The position numbers were made by a program, and so were the translations under genes. From Botryotinia globosa (Eukaryota > Ascomycota > Leotiomycetes > Helotiales > Sclerotiniaceae): 64,000 nt of DNA. Every line of letters begins with the position of its first letter. The first letter of the stretch is position 1. Shown one piece after another: positions 11,824-24,802 of this stretch. Below the pieces are notes generated by a model. It did no database searches, had not been told where the DNA came from, and saw only the letters and a list, made by a program, of their open reading frames with translations. The stretch is taken from positions 1,386,001-1,450,000 of the forward strand of contig RCSZ01000005.1 in NCBI GenBank assembly GCA_014898425.1, in the 5' to 3' direction.

Positions 11824-13291
11824 CTAAATAGACGCACTAGTTGCGAAACCAAATGAAGGTCCACTCTTGTCAAAAACACCATAGTAAGCATTGAAGAAAA
11901 CATCTCCATAAATGCTCTCACTACCGGCACCTACACTTTGAAGCGCGCCGTAACAAGTGTTTCCATCCAGAACTTCAAAATTGATCAAAGAACCCGGGAT
12001 TGTCGCATAATTAGTTGGGCCGATTTTGAACGACAAGGTAGGGAGAGTAGCATCGCAAGGGAACACGTATCCTCCATAAGCGCTGGAGTAGTTGGCACCA
12101 GAAACTTGAGCATAGTATGCAGCATTGACGACGTCGCTCATGAGGATAAGTGTGGTTCCTGTATCGGCAACACCAGTGTATCCTGGTAAGCTGTGGGTGG
12201 TAGAGCCGACTTTGTAAGATGTAGATGGAAATTCCCAGAAACCGTTTCCGGAGTTGACAGGGGTGTACTTGATACTTCCGGTGTATTTGGAAGAATCGGT
12301 GTATCCGAAGTCGTATGCTCCATCCGCATTCAATGGGAGATAGGCGGCGAAGAGTGGGGAACTGAGAGAGCTCTCGGCGTTGTCAAAGAAGGTGGATTGA
12401 GCTCTAGGTTCAACTAATTGTATGTGAAGTTAGACGACGCGGTCTTCTCATCGAGTGATTATCTAGGTCACGAAGACTTACCAGTGTTAATGCTGCTGAA
12501 AGCCATACCGATGAGTCCATCGGATTGATCGTTGACAAACGCAGGAGAGACTCTGTTGGCAAGTTCAACTGCTTGGCCAGTGACTGTAGTCTCACCAATC
12601 TTAACGGTATCTGTGCCTACAGTTCCACTGGCTCCAGATCCATCGACATACTTGATGCTCCAGGTGTAACCGGGGAGAGACTTGAATGTAGAACTCTTGC
12701 TTGAGGTGTAGCTGAAGAATTTTGTTAGTTCTTGACTTATGCTATCTCATTTGGTGCGGATGATTCCTTACATATCATGACCTTCGCGAGAGGAGGCAGC
12801 TAGAAGAGAGGAGAAAACCCATCTGATAGAATTGTTAGTAAATTTGATAAAATAAAGTGAGATATATTGATCGATACTTGAACTAAAGTTGAACCTCTAA
12901 GATCACGATTTGCAGGGTGGAGGTAATATTCTAAGAATTGTGGCACTTACAAATCTGCCGAACCAGTGTCCAAATCAAGGTTGAGCGTTTGACCTCCAAC
13001 AGTGGTAGGAACGAGATACTCAACACGATCGACTGGGAAAGCTGGAGCAGAAGAATCCTGTCTCTTTTGGAGTGCCGACATGAACGCATCAGACATTGGT
13101 TGGGTAGGCTGAATGTGGTACTTGGCATAGGCCTTGAGCAAAGATGCAGTACCATTGCGAACATAATTCGGATTGTGAATTGCTGTTACACTGTGGGAGG
13201 CTGAACCGGAAGAGGCAGCTGCTGGAGCTGGAGTTGGAGCTGCTTGAGCAATTGCTCCGAGAGCGAGGAAGGCTGTGATGTGGGAAAGCAT
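11824..13291 (-). CDS. Secreted aspartic protease, aspergillopepsin/penicillopepsin type (A1 family)
   Basis: Four exons: 13291-12951, 12822-12772, 12711-12482 and 12413-11824, giving 403 residues. All introns have GTAAGT/GTAAGG donors and TCAG/TTAG acceptors, and each junction restores conserved pepsin sequence. A signal peptide (MLSHITAFLALGAIAQAA) is followed by a propeptide ending near LQKRQ (about residue 77), a likely Kex2-type KR site. Catalytic motifs are DLDTGSADLWVF (about 105-116) and VADTGTTL (about 289-296), with the flap in YVDGSGASGT. The Cys pair in FPCDATL and NTCYG would form the usual C-terminal disulfide. The enzyme should be an extracellular acid endopeptidase for nutrition or host-tissue degradation. 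No GPI tail is seen. Length matches the family. Confidence 0.95.
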
Positions 13292-13405
13292 CTTTGAAAT
13301 GTTCCTAGGGCGATGTGCAGATCGAAGATAGAATGGTAGATCCTTGAATTGGGGACTTGATGAGGACTTGATAAGGACCTGGTAGTAAGAGGATTCACTG
13401 TCTTC

Positions 13406-13413
13406 TTATAATA
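13406..13413 (-). promoter_or_regulatory. Candidate TATA box of the aspartic protease gene
   Basis: On the minus strand TATTATAA lies about 115 bp before the start codon at 13291. The spacing is typical for a fungal TATA promoter with a short leader. A TACCTAGGTA palindrome lies about 25 bp further upstream. No expression evidence. Confidence 0.35.
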
Positions 13414-15871
13414 GTCTCATTAGTGGCCGACTATCACTACCTAGGTATTACATACCAGGGAACACCGAGGTGTCCTAAGATTTCCTTTAGATTTAATCGT
13501 CCTACGCAACCCCCCTCTACTCGTTCCGTCTCACCCGAGTAGTGAATTATTGCGCAATATCAAAAAGACATTACAAAATTACCTAGGCAATGATCTCGTG
13601 GCCGGTAGTCAAGCGAATCCAAGCGGCTTCAGATATGGCAGATTGAAATCTTTCTGGTCCAATCGTGGGACAAACCTGCGACCATTGCATAGGGTACAAA
13701 GCTAGTATCGTCGCATCTCTCCGAGGACGGTGGAATTCCTTCTGAAAGGCATAGCTTGCCTGCAGTAGCAAATTCTAAAGTGTGACAATAGGAGGTTTAT
13801 CGAGGGGCGGAGTCACTTCACCGCAAAGAAAGATCTGCACTTTGTTCCCCAGTGAAAAGATTGTATTGTGCCATAACTACAAAAATAGACTGATTTACTT
13901 TGTGAAATAACGAAGAAACGATCTCGAATGCCGGGCGTCGTGTGCAGCAGTGCCTGGGGACTCAAGTAGGCAAAGACGTAAACCGACACACTTGTGGGAA
14001 TAAGCTTCGATTTGAACCCTCGTGAGCTTTACTTGTACCTGATCTATGTGGTACAGTATTAGCACGTGAAGCAGGTATTGTATGAGCACGACCATGTTGA
14101 CGTGGTTTCCACTCCAACTGTTGGACAGATACATTATGGCAAGAATGCCCTTAAACTTGAAATCCAACTAATCTTGTGAGGGAAGTTGAGTACGAGATAG
14201 AAACAGTTAGCGATATCTAGCAATTGAGGGTTTGACCAAACACAAAATATCGTGACACCTGACCATAATACTCCCGCAACTAAGTAATAAGTAAGTCCCG
14301 GAGGAACTTGTCGCCCACGATGGAAGGGATCACCGAGGAAGGGGGGATACAGAATTTGTAGATAATAGGAAGGTTTTGCAGAATGGTTAGTTTGCACCTT
14401 GACGAGTATGACGGGAACCTTGGAACTTTGTGTTGCCGGAGGAGGCTTCGAGATCTGATGGTGTCCACGGGTGGCAGCTGTGTGGCTGATACCTGCCGCT
14501 AAGATACCGATAACGTTTATTTATTTTCATCAATGATTTCATGCTTTTGGAGTAGACACGTAATAGTGATTACGAATGTAGTGATAGACATTACCTATGT
14601 CGTGGAACAATAATCAGTCATACTGACAAAGTAAAACGAAAAGGGGACAGGAAGCGAGGAAGTTAACATGTCGCGAGTTTCACCCAATGGGAGAATTCAT
14701 TTGCAATATCACAAGGTAACTCCAGAATCTACCCATGACTTGACGGGTTCGCGGGCACCCGAAGATAGGAATTGGCCAAGAGGATTATTCTTCAATGAGT
14801 ATTTCGGTAGATAGTAATGATTACTTTAGATAGTGATAAGTTTCGTTCCACTGAATTGTTCTGTTGATAGACGGTTATTACTCCTGGACTGTACATTATT
14901 AGTTTGATGGAACATTCAAGTGAGATAAACACTCAAAAAGAGGTTGGGTCTTCTAATCAAAGTGATCATGATTGTCCCGAGTTAAATTCTAGGTGAACAT
15001 GGTTCATCTACGTTGCAAAATCAAGTATGTTTTTGGCTTTGGAGTTGGACATTATGCATAGGTAGGTAGTGGTAGATGGACCAATGCCCAATTTATCACA
15101 ACCTTCACAAAAAGATCTTGAAAGATTGCCTGGGGATATGTAAAGTTGACATTACATGCATTTTTGTATCTTCTACAGCTCCTTTCAACAACAACCGGAG
15201 AGGCAAGGCAGGCGGTGCTTTCTACACCTTCATAGTATCCCCCTTGAACGCAGAATGGCTATGGTATTCAAGCCTTGTTGATATTCCGCGGCTAGGCGGC
15301 CAATTGGAATAAGAATTGCTAGGTGAGGTGCATCAACATCATCAAAATGGCGTCCAGTCCCAGAAGGAGATAACCTGGCAACATTTCATGTGAAAACAAG
15401 AACAATACACGAGAGAACACAACGAAACACAAACGGGCCCTATCATTTGGAAAAGTGTACCAAGAAGAAATGATAAGGTTTGAATAGTATACAATGTTGG
15501 ATAAAGATGGTGTACAACCACACAGAACTTGATGGAAAACCCACCTGACTAGAAATGGAATAATCCCTCTGAGTCTGTGGATTATGTATGCTGCGCAAGA
15601 GATATTTTTTGCGCGTGAATGCTGAACGGAGATCAGGCAGGTGTGAAAAGTAAAATTTATGAAGCGCAAACTCGCCGCCCGATTGTTGATAGATTATAAT
15701 CGCGCTTGTTTTCGAAGGTGTTGTACACAGTGATCGATTTTCAAACATTTGCGACATGTTTGTTACAAACTATACACGACCCAAACTCCAAGCAATACCG
15801 TCACTTTATATCTAACCAAATGATGTTGTCGTACGACCGGAAAAAGAGTATTTGCTTCTGGTAACGAATGT
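13414..15871. other. Gene-poor region between protease and V-ATPase genes
   Basis: No model reaches gene quality. On the minus strand an open frame without ATG (about 14134-14510) encodes PPPATQSSKVPVILVK and a hydrophobic stretch. A 104-codon ATG frame at 15443-15757 could splice through GTGGGT to an acceptor near 15375. The latter would overlap the V-ATPase 3' flank. A plus-strand frame at 15076-15312 is also unsupported. Confidence 0.45.
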
Positions 15872-16652
15872 CTAACCCCTGCTCTTGGTATTGAGAATGA
15901 GTGCGACAATCAAGCTAAGATAGCGAATTAGTACGTAGCCAATGTAACAATTTGAAGATAATTTTGTGAAGTGAGCCTACCCGTATAGTCCCAGAACCTC
16001 GCCGAAAATCAATATCAAGACCATTCCAACAAAGATTCGTGACTGTTGCATGTATGATCGAACGCCCATATCACCAACTACACCAATTGCATAACCAGCG
16101 GCCAGGCCCGTTAATCCAACCGACAAACCACATGCTAAATGCATGAATCCGCTATGAATATGTCAGTGTTTACGTGTACAGAGCCCAACAAGATGTACAT
16201 ACTTGAATAAACTGTAACTCTGGCCAGGAGGAGGTCCCATATCTCCAGCTATAAGAACGGCGATGACGAGAGAGTAGACTGCAATGATACCAGACATGAC
16301 CACAGGTATAAGTGACTAGATCGAGCACCAAGTCAGTACGTGTAGCATGTATGAATCTTCCTGGGTGGTTACGCACTTTCATGATCAAATCAGGTCTAAA
16401 AGTACCAACACCTGCAATTCCGATACCAGACTTTGCCGTGCCATATGCGGCACCGATACCTTGAGGCTATTAGTGAACGGCGCAACAAGTTTGGGCTTGA
16501 GAAGTGATGGCATACATCCGAAAGTCATCGCAAAGGCGATACCAGCCTGGAGAAGCTATTAGCATCATGACATTACCAAGACGACGAATGTTTGAGCTAC
16601 GTACCATTCCAAAGAAGGGGGCGAACTTTGGGGCAAGATCTGATTCTGCCAT
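15872..16652 (-). CDS. vma3: V-type proton ATPase 16 kDa proteolipid subunit c
   Basis: Six exons: 16652-16605, 16546-16516, 16459-16377, 16315-16203, 16151-15981 and 15914-15872, giving 162 residues. Each junction restores the family sequence: [49 protein letters not shown] and [13 protein letters not shown]. The protein is four membrane helices in two repeats. The essential proton-carrying glutamate is in [10 protein letters not shown] (about residue 143). It forms the rotor ring of the vacuolar ATPase and acidifies vacuole and endosomes. The second exon is only 31 bp. The third intron acceptor was set at CAAG, 12 bp after a CTAAT branch, because the nearer AG breaks the frame. Length is normal for the family. 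Confidence 0.96.
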
Positions 16653-16815
16653 GATTGATTTACTCTGTAAGTGTATTGATGCACTAAGGTTGGATGAAAA
16701 TTGACAGTTGACGGTTGAGAGGTTGCGAAATGAGTGTTGTTGTTCGATGAAAGCTATCAAAATCCAGGCTTCAGTTGGGTGGAGCTAAGTTAGTAGTACC
16801 TAGGTAGGTAGTTAG

Positions 16816-16850
16816 TATACAAGCGTCGGGTATACAAGCGTATACAAGCG
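16816..16850. repeat. Short repeat, TATACAAGCG x3
   Basis: Three near-identical decamers, the first separated from the others by a few bases, beside a CCTAGGTAGG motif. Confidence 0.85.
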
Positions 16851-17026
16851 CCTCTTTTTGATAATCTATAGAGTCACATCTACTATAATCGGAACGGGAC
16901 GAGTACACACACCAAAATCACCCAAGGGCGGCTTAGTCACCGAATAACAAATGACACCCGAATTCGAAAAATATCCAATTGATTGTTCAAGTCGATACAT
17001 ATGTAGCTATGGAATTGATATCATGT

Positions 17027-17136
17027 TCATAATGATGATGATAATGATAATAATAATAATAATGATAATAATTGTAATAATTATTATAATACTAATTATA
17101 ATAATTATAATAATTATAATAATTATAATAAATACA
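17027..17136. repeat. AAT/ATT-rich microsatellite
   Basis: About 110 bp of imperfect ATG/ATA/AAT trinucleotides passing into alternating TAATTATAA units. It is nearly free of G and C on one half. Confidence 0.9.
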
Positions 17137-17591
17137 ATCACAAACACTCTTCCCAATTCAATTACCAGAGATCAGGTTGCACAGACTAATAAAGTAAAGT
17201 GCTGATCCTCCAGGAGATCTTACGACTACTCTACTCTCTCTACCTTTGATTCCAAGTGTGTTCTTTACTGCCCATTCTCTAGCTTTATGAAGTAGTGTTG
17301 ATTGACACTTCCAAGCTTCGAAAGGAAGAAGGATTCCTCTCTCGCCGCATCCGAAAGCCACACTAATAAAAGGATACGGTACCATCCCAATGCTCCGGCG
17401 CGCGGCCAAAAAAGAACTTGAACTAGCCAAAAACTTAGTTCCATATACACAACAGCAACACCAATACATTACGATACAGTACAATTCAGTTCAGTCAGTC
17501 AGTCTTCCATAACTTGGGATCCTACTCCTGGTTACCCTTCTAGAGTAACCTTGGAAGATTCACAAGATTCTATTGAGCCTATCAAGGGAAA

Positions 17592-17621
17592 GAAGAAGAA
17601 GAAGAAGAAGCAGCAGCAGCA
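17592..17621. repeat. (AAG)n(CAG)n tract
   Basis: Six AAG triplets followed directly by four CAG triplets, in the probable 5' region of the RhoGEF gene. Confidence 0.9.
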
Positions 17622-18044
17622 TACATCTTAACGTTGGCGTCATTCTTCCGACGCTTTTTATCCCATTTATTTATCTCCTCCTGCGAACAGGATAGATAAA
17701 TAACACGCAATACGACTCTAGAAAGGCTTGCTGATCATTCATTCGCTTGAGCTGATCAACTACACACCACCCCAACTCATCCTCCGACTCCGAAACAACA
17801 AAGTTAATCATTATCTTACCCGTATCTCAACCTCAACAACCACCTCGAATCAATTCGACATTGGAATTTTAAGCCCCGTACTAGTGAATGTCATAAGAGG
17901 GTCCATAATACCATCGGTCTTGAGGTTGTCCCGGGGTTAATTCCCTCGGCTTCGAGTCTTGGCTCCTCATTCTAGGCCAACAGAAGGATCAACGAATAGA
18001 GTTACATTGCATTCACACAACAAAAATACTCTTTGGCATACAAA

Positions 18045-21000
18045 ATGGCAGATTATCAGCAAGGGCGGGGGAATAATGGTCGCCCGAATGAATATGGTCA
18101 TGCTTCGAACTATCAACGGGAAACCGCTTTCTCAAATATCTTCGGTGCTGCCCCTCCTCCCGGCCGATCGCAAACCATGACTTCATCTGTGTCTCCTCCA
18201 ATTATGCCTCAGGGTCGCACACAAACGATGTCTTCGCAGATGTCAGGAATGCAAGGCGGGATGCCTCCCAGACAAGCTCCGGGCCAGGGCGGATATCGGC
18301 CTCAACAGGGGAACAATATGCCAAATGGAGGTGGCATGGCCAATGGCTATTATCAAGGACCCCGGCAACCACCTCCTGGACAAGTGCCTTCTCAACCACA
18401 ACCTCATTCATTGCCTCAGCAGGTTCGTAGCGATCGAAGACCGTACCCTACTCCTCAGCGCATTGCCCCCCAACAACCATTTCCTCCTAGACCCCAACAG
18501 CAGCGATATTACACAGGCAATGCTCCAGCACTCGCCTCCGATCCCTATCGGTCTCAGTCGATGGCGAGTATACCTAGGCCACAAATGTACCAACCGCCAC
18601 CTAGCAACTTCAATCAAGCTCCCGCCAATGCGTTTCGGCAAGCTCAATACCAACATCAACCCGCAAAAACAACCGCTCTCGGACGCAATATTCCAGAGAG
18701 ACCTGATGAGCGCACGATGTCACTGACTACGTATCCACAAGATCGTGACCAGCATCAAACTATGAGTGGACGAGTGATTCCAAATCGACGGACTTCGGGG
18801 AATGGGCCGCAGGAGCTACCAGCTTTTTCTATCCCCCCTCCTGTTGCCGCAACTGCAACACGGACTGCTAGTATGGCCTCTACTGTTGCGCCAGATATGA
18901 GCCGATCGATGTCTATGGCTTCAACTATTGTCCCACCGGAGCATTCGGATGTCTTAACGCATCGGCCTTCGGCCAAATCAATTAGCAGCACGGCCGGAGG
19001 ATCATCTAGACACAAAGCTCCTCTGGTATATCCGGCACTATTGTCACGGGTTGGCGACTGCTTTCGAGAAAAAATATCAGTCGGTGATAGAACGAAGAAC
19101 GACCTCACATACAAAAATGCTTTCAGTGGAGCGGAAGCGGTGGACATTATCTCGTACATCATCAAGACTACCGATCGAAATCTTGCCTTGTTGCTTGGAC
19201 GAGCTCTTGATGCCCAGAAGTTTTTTCATGATGTGACTTACGATCATCGATTACGCGACTCTGCTACAGAGATGTATCAATTTCGAGAAACGATGATGGA
19301 CGAACCTCATGAAGCACCAGAAGTCAATGGCGTGTTCGTTTTACTCACCGAATGTTACTCTCCAACGTGTACCAGAGATCAGTTGTGCTATTCGATAGCT
19401 TGCCCTCGTCGACTTGAACAGCAATCTCGATTGAACTTGAAGCCACAGCCTGGTCTTCGTCGCGAAAAGTCCGAAGCAAGTCTGCATGATGTCGACGAAC
19501 CTGACGAGCAAAAGCTCTGGATTAACACAGTCTCTCAAGAAATTGCGGATAGCGTTGGTGAACGGGAAAAGAAACGTCAAGAAGTCATATCAGAGATTAT
19601 GTACACGGAAAGAGATTTTGTTAAGGATCTCGAATATCTACGAGACTTTTGGATTCTCCCATTACGCTCAGTCAATCAACTCTCTCCATCACCTATTCCA
19701 GAGGCCCGAAAAGAGAGAATAGTCAGAACCATATTCTCAAACATTGTTGATCCGCCGAGTATTCATGCTATCAGTTCTAAATTTGCCGAAGCACTCACAG
19801 AACGCCAGCGGAAGCATCCTGTTGTGCAGTGTGTTGGTGATATATTCCTCCAGTTTGTACCTCAGTTTGAGCCTTTTATAATATACGGATCAAATCAACT
19901 GGCGGGAAAATTTGAGTTTGAGAACGAGCGATCTCTGAATCCCTCGTTTTCTAAATTTGTAGACGAGACAGAGAGGCGAAAAGAGTCAAGAAAGCTTGAA
20001 CTGAATGGTTATCTAACGAAGCCGACAACAAGACTTGCCCGTTACCCACTCTTGCTAGATAATGTTCTTAAGTATACCGACGACGGAAACAAGGACAAGG
20101 AAGATATCCCAAAAGCCATGAAGATGATTCGTGAACTCCTCACCAGGGTCAATGCCGAATCTGGGAAAGCCGAGAATCGCTTCAACCTGAAGCGATTGCA
20201 CGAACAGCTTCGTTTCAGGCCTAATGAGCGTGTAGATCTGAAGCTTACTGACGAAAACCGAGAGCTTATCCACAAAGGACCTTTGAAGAAGACACCAACA
20301 GATCCGACTGACATTCAGGCCTACCTTTTCGACCATGCTGTTCTTCTCGTACGTGTCAAGACAGTGGCAAAGAAGGAGGAAATTAAAGTATATCGTCGCC
20401 CAATTCCTCTTGAACTGTTAACTATTCGCGAGATGGATGAGTTTATGCCTAAACTTGGAGTTGTGAAACGCCCGTCATCAAGTTTGATTCCTAGCAAGAC
20501 TCCTACAAATGACAACAGTAAGAAAGATGGGTTCCCCATCACCTTCAGGCACCTTGGTAGAGGTGGGTATGAATTGACACTGTACGCAAGCAGTGCAGGG
20601 ATGAGGAACAAATGGATGGAGCACATAGGTGAACAACAAGCCATATTACGTGCGCGAGGCGACTTCTACAATAAATCTATCATTTCCAGTAACTTCTTCA
20701 CGACTGCGAATAGGGTCAACTGTGTGGCACCGTTCGATGGTGGACGTAAACTGATATACGGTACGGACTCGGGCATCTTCGTTTCTGATCGCAGATCAAA
20801 AGATGCTGCTGCAAAGCCACTTCGAGTATTGGATGCTACCAGTGTCACACAGATCGATGTCCTCGAGGAATACAACCTTCTGCTGGTTTTATCTAATAAA
20901 TCTTTGCAGTCTTATCCTCTTTCTGCGCTGAATCCGAACGAGCCTGCACTTTCAAAACGGCCCAAGAAAATACAAAGTCATTGCAACTTCTTCCGCACAG

Positions 21001-21796
21001 GGATATGCTTAGGCCGCCACCTTGTATGCTGTGTCAAATCATCGGCTTTGTCGACTACTATTAAAGTATTTGAGCCAAACGATGCGATGTCCAAAGGGAA
21101 GAAGCAAAAAGGTTTCAAAATGTTCAGCAATGGTCAAGACGAGTTGAAGGCATTCAAAGAATTCTATATTCCAACAGAATCTTCGTCCATACATTTCCTC
21201 AAATCAAAATTATGTGTAGCTTGTGCACGTGGTTTTGAAGTAGTATCTTTGGAAACTCTAGAGACTCAATCACTTCTTGATCAGGCAGATACATCTTTGG
21301 ACTTCGTTGCCCGAAAGGAGAACGTACGACCAATACATATCGAGCGGTTGAACGGAGAGTTTCTTCTCAACTACTCTGAATTCTCTTTCTTCGTCAACCG
21401 CAATGGATGGCGAGCTAGACCCGACTGGAGGATTGATTGGGAGGGACTACCACAGAGCTTCGCACTTTCATACCCTTGGATACTCGCCTTCGAACCGAAC
21501 TTTATTGAAATTAGGAATATTGAGACTAACGCTGTTCATATTGTTCCTCATAAGAGCATTCGTATGCTGCATACGAGCACTCGAGAGGTATGTGTCATCC
21601 TAACATTTATGCGTGAATTTGAAAAAAAAATACTGATTGATTGTAGATCATATATGCTTATGAGGATGAGCGAGGAGAGGATATCGTTGAGGCTATAGAT
21701 TTTTGGCCAGCTGGACGTAAGCCCGAAGGTCAGCCGATTTCCAATGGTGCCGATTTCCGTGACGGGGGGCATCCTCCAACATCCTCACGTCATTGA
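18045..21796 (+). CDS. rom2: Rho1 guanine nucleotide exchange factor (DEP-DH-PH-CNH), Rom1/Rom2 type
   Basis: Two exons: 18045-21587 and 21647-21796, giving 1230 residues. The intron has donor GTATGT and acceptor TTGTAG in phase 0. The start MADYQQGRGN is the first ATG in frame. The order is: a Pro/Gln-rich disordered N-terminus (1-310), a DEP domain (about 325-405, KNAFSGAEAVDIISYI), a DH/RhoGEF domain (about 508-705, IMYTERDFVKDLEYLRDF), a PH domain (about 739-865, LIHKGPLKKTPTD), and a citron/NIK1-like CNH domain (about 887-1200, NRVNCVAPFDGGRKLIYGTD). This is the architecture of yeast Rom1/Rom2, which activate Rho1 at the plasma membrane in cell-wall-integrity signalling and glucan synthesis. 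The last 49 residues after the intron are a short tail. Orthology is inferred from domain order. Confidence 0.95.
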
Positions 21797-22629
21797 GCCT
21801 GATTTTAAGCCTATCCCGTACAATTATAATAATATGAATACCCACGCCATAATCATCCTCATCTCGATTCTCAGGTTTAGAATTAAATGACGTCTGATAA
21901 GTTTCGCTCAATCTCTTCTATTATCTCCTAGGTGTGCTGGACACGCTGGTTTTACAGCCAAAGTCGTGCATAATACTTCGGCTCATTTTACAATCTATCG
22001 ACTTATTGAAGAAATGAGATACCATTTCCCAAGCACGTGGACTTTTATTTTGCCAGCGGTGGCTGAAGTTCTTCCTCAAAGTGAAGAGCAAAGGATTCTT
22101 ATGAAGTCAAGGAAAGATGTTAGGGTATGGGAAAGGGGCGACAGGCGTCAATCAGTGGAAAGGAGAAAAGAAGACGAGATTCCTTCCACTACATCTTTTG
22201 ATTCTCTCAACTTTTTTACTTTTTTGACACTCGATTGGTTGAATAAAGGCACGCATGATATCTATGTTTCTGTACATTGCAGTTGTAGCCTTATGAATAG
22301 AACATGTGTTTCTTCGCTCGTTGACATTGAACTTGTTTAGTATATTTATTTGTGATTGTTATTTCAGTAAAACTACGTATAAGTTGACATGTGATGATGT
22401 ATTCAAGATACCTTCTTGTAAGCCGCAAGATTGGCAGAATCATTGCACTCTAATCAAAGAGTTATTATGTATACGTTAGAGGGGGTTAGGTGGACTTTGA
22501 AGCTAGAAGAAATCTATAAATTTGTGCAGCCAACTATGAATGCTTCATTGTTGGCTGACCGGATATGTACACCAACCGAACCATTCTAGCCCACCTTTTT
22601 GATCTATAATCTATGGGAATTTGAGTGCT
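21797..22629. other. Convergent 3' intergenic region
   Basis: Between the stops of the RhoGEF (+) and PHS1 (-) genes. It probably holds both 3' untranslated regions. A 124-codon frame near 21966 begins with GTG and has no protein features. Confidence 0.65.
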
Positions 22630-23444
22630 TTATTCATCTTTCAACATCTCTCGTTGTGCTCGCAAAACCTTACTCCTTTGCTTGATCATGTGTGTGAATA
22701 AAATATATGAACCTGCATCTCGTTAGCATCCCCATATCTTCGAGATTATCACCATAAAACATACCAGGAATATAAATCAGCAGAATTGCTTTCAAAACTA
22801 ATGGATAAAGAGATCCATATATTTCTCCCGCAGGTTCAATAGCTTTATAAATCAACCAACATTCACTACTGATCCCCAATGGATATAAAACGAAGAAGGT
22901 ATTATAGCGAAACCAAGTAACGATATCGGGCTTGTATCCACTAAGTGTGATGACGAAGTAAGAGTATCGAATTACTTCGGTAACACTCCATGCAATGAGC
23001 ATTGTAGAGTACCCAGTGCTTTTTGCTACCCATGGAAATGGGTTGACGATGAACCAGACGAGGAGGAGTCGACTAGCTACTTGCATACCGGTTGTACTAA
23101 TTGGGGCTCGTACAACTCCTGCAGATCGGGAATTAGCATTTGCTCAATCACAGCCGCGTACAAAGGGACGGTGGAAGAAAGAACGAACCAAGAGCTGCAT
23201 GCACAACCTCCAAAAGTGCCATGGTTTGTGTCCATTTTACAAAAGTACCGACAGCAGGATATAAACGCCCGAATCCGACGAGTGGGACAAGCAGGACTAC
23301 TCGGCCCAAAACGACGAGCCAGAGAAGTGCAGACACAAAGTTGTAGAGGATTAGGTATTGGGTTTTGCGATTGGAGGACTGGAGGGGTTTCGGACCACGC
23401 TTTTTGACGGGGGGTGAGCGGGTATCTTGGGGATCCATGGTCAT
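22630..23444 (-). CDS. phs1: Very-long-chain (3R)-3-hydroxyacyl-CoA dehydratase, PHS1/PTPLA family
   Basis: Three exons: 23444-23189, 23118-22765 and 22712-22630, giving 230 residues. Junctions restore ALLEVVHAALG-VVRAPISTT and IYIPG-SYILFTHM. The enzyme removes water from 3-hydroxyacyl-CoA, the third step of very-long-chain fatty acid elongation in the ER membrane. The catalytic pair is visible as Tyr and Glu seven residues apart in LYPLGISSE. Several membrane helices and a Lys/Arg-rich cytosolic tail (MIKQRSKVLRAQ) agree with ER location. I started at MTMDPQDTRS. The frame stays open upstream to another ATG at 23603 (53 more codons), but those residues look like untranslated leader. Length fits the family. 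Confidence 0.94.
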
Positions 23445-24802
23445 AATCGCAGCGGGAGAGAAAGGGCTTGTGTCGGGCAGAGAAAGGAGTGTGAGTGAGT
23501 AAAAGAAAAGATTGTTGTTGACCTTGAAGCTGAGTTGAATGAAGGAGGAAGTGTGGTGTTTACGTGTTGAGGATTGATAGACAAATTTTGGAGCTTGGGC
23601 CATCTGGTAACCTTACACCGAGGCCAACAAGCAAATTGAGCGAATGTGGTACTGTAGATCTCGAGGTAGATGTCGTCACCATTTTCTTGTTCCTACCAAA
23701 TTCATAATTCAAAATCTACTTCATATGTTTGCTTCTTCGGAAAATGATTAGGTTGAGTAGATGAAAGCAAGGCTCGAAATCTCACTCGGGGCGGTCATCT
23801 TCACTGTTGGAGAACACATCATGCTACTGGCTGTGTCCCAACCTCTTGTTCTCTCCATCAAGAAGATATCACCACTTCATTGTTTTGAGTTGACTAGGAC
23901 ATTCAATGTGATTGAATTGTGCAGAGTGCATTGAACGTTCAGTTCATGATCTCAAATCAACCCATGTTCGCGATGAAAGATTGGCATTGAAGCATTGTTT
24001 CGCGTCTAAAGGGCAAAGTCATTGTCCTCTGTAGGCTTGTTGTTCTTCCTTCTTCCGTTTCGTCAATTTTCTTCTACGTCTTTTCCTATATCTCATTTCA
24101 TCCAATACATAGCGCATTAAACATTTATCAGATGCTTGTCTGTAAAGGCCATCACATCTGCGCCAGTATCACAAACGAGCGGCACAAGGCAGCACTACTC
24201 GTTACCATATTTACATTTCATCTCGTTTAGCACGCAATAGTCAACCCAACAATATGTCGTTCCTAGTGGACTGATACAAAGATACGAACTGTTTTGTACT
24301 TGAAACAGTATTTTTAGTGAATATATTCAATAAGAACAGCACCCTGACGAACCATAATCGCGGGACCAACAGTCACCAACCAACACCTGCACGCGCCGTA
24401 CCTTGAGAATTACACGCTTTTGGTCGTTGGATTGCGGCCCAGGGAATTATTGCAATCTCTATCTCGGGACATAGGAAGGATATTTTTGTAATGTTATTTG
24501 TGACTTTTCAGCCTTTCAGCTGCAGGATCTAAAGTTTGCTAGGAAGTAAATCTTAGAAATCATGCACTCCGTCTCAACCATGTCGGGATAGTTCCAATGT
24601 AGATATACTTGCATAATCTATAGAAGAGGTGGATTCCACACTGACTTTCAAAATAACATTCTTATTAAACTGTATACAGCAGGACTGTTACAAAATCTCA
24701 TCAAAGACCAGTTCCCAAACACTTCTCAATCGATAATACTCAAACTATTTCAGACTTTCAACTAAAACATTGCAATCTCAACCTCTCCAAGGCGATCACA
24801 TC
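23445..24802. other. Intergenic between PHS1 and the dynamin pseudogene
   Basis: No coding region seen. AT-rich unique DNA that includes the upstream side of both divergent units. Confidence 0.6.

Larger units (their letters stand above)
16653..18044. other. Divergent intergenic region between subunit c and RhoGEF genes
   Basis: Probable shared 5' flank of two divergent genes. It holds a TACCTAGGTA palindrome (16798-16807), three copies of TATACAAGCG (16816-16850), a long AAT/ATT microsatellite and an AAG/CAG tract. The last few hundred bases are likely the RhoGEF leader. No coding region is seen. Confidence 0.6.

Noticed and set aside
18033..18044. Upstream TTG as a start for the RhoGEF protein
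   Set aside because: TTG is not a credible nuclear start here; an ATG with good context follows four codons later.
21966..22340. A 124-codon frame after the RhoGEF gene
   Set aside because: It starts at GTG, has no ATG near its beginning, and lies in the convergent 3' region.
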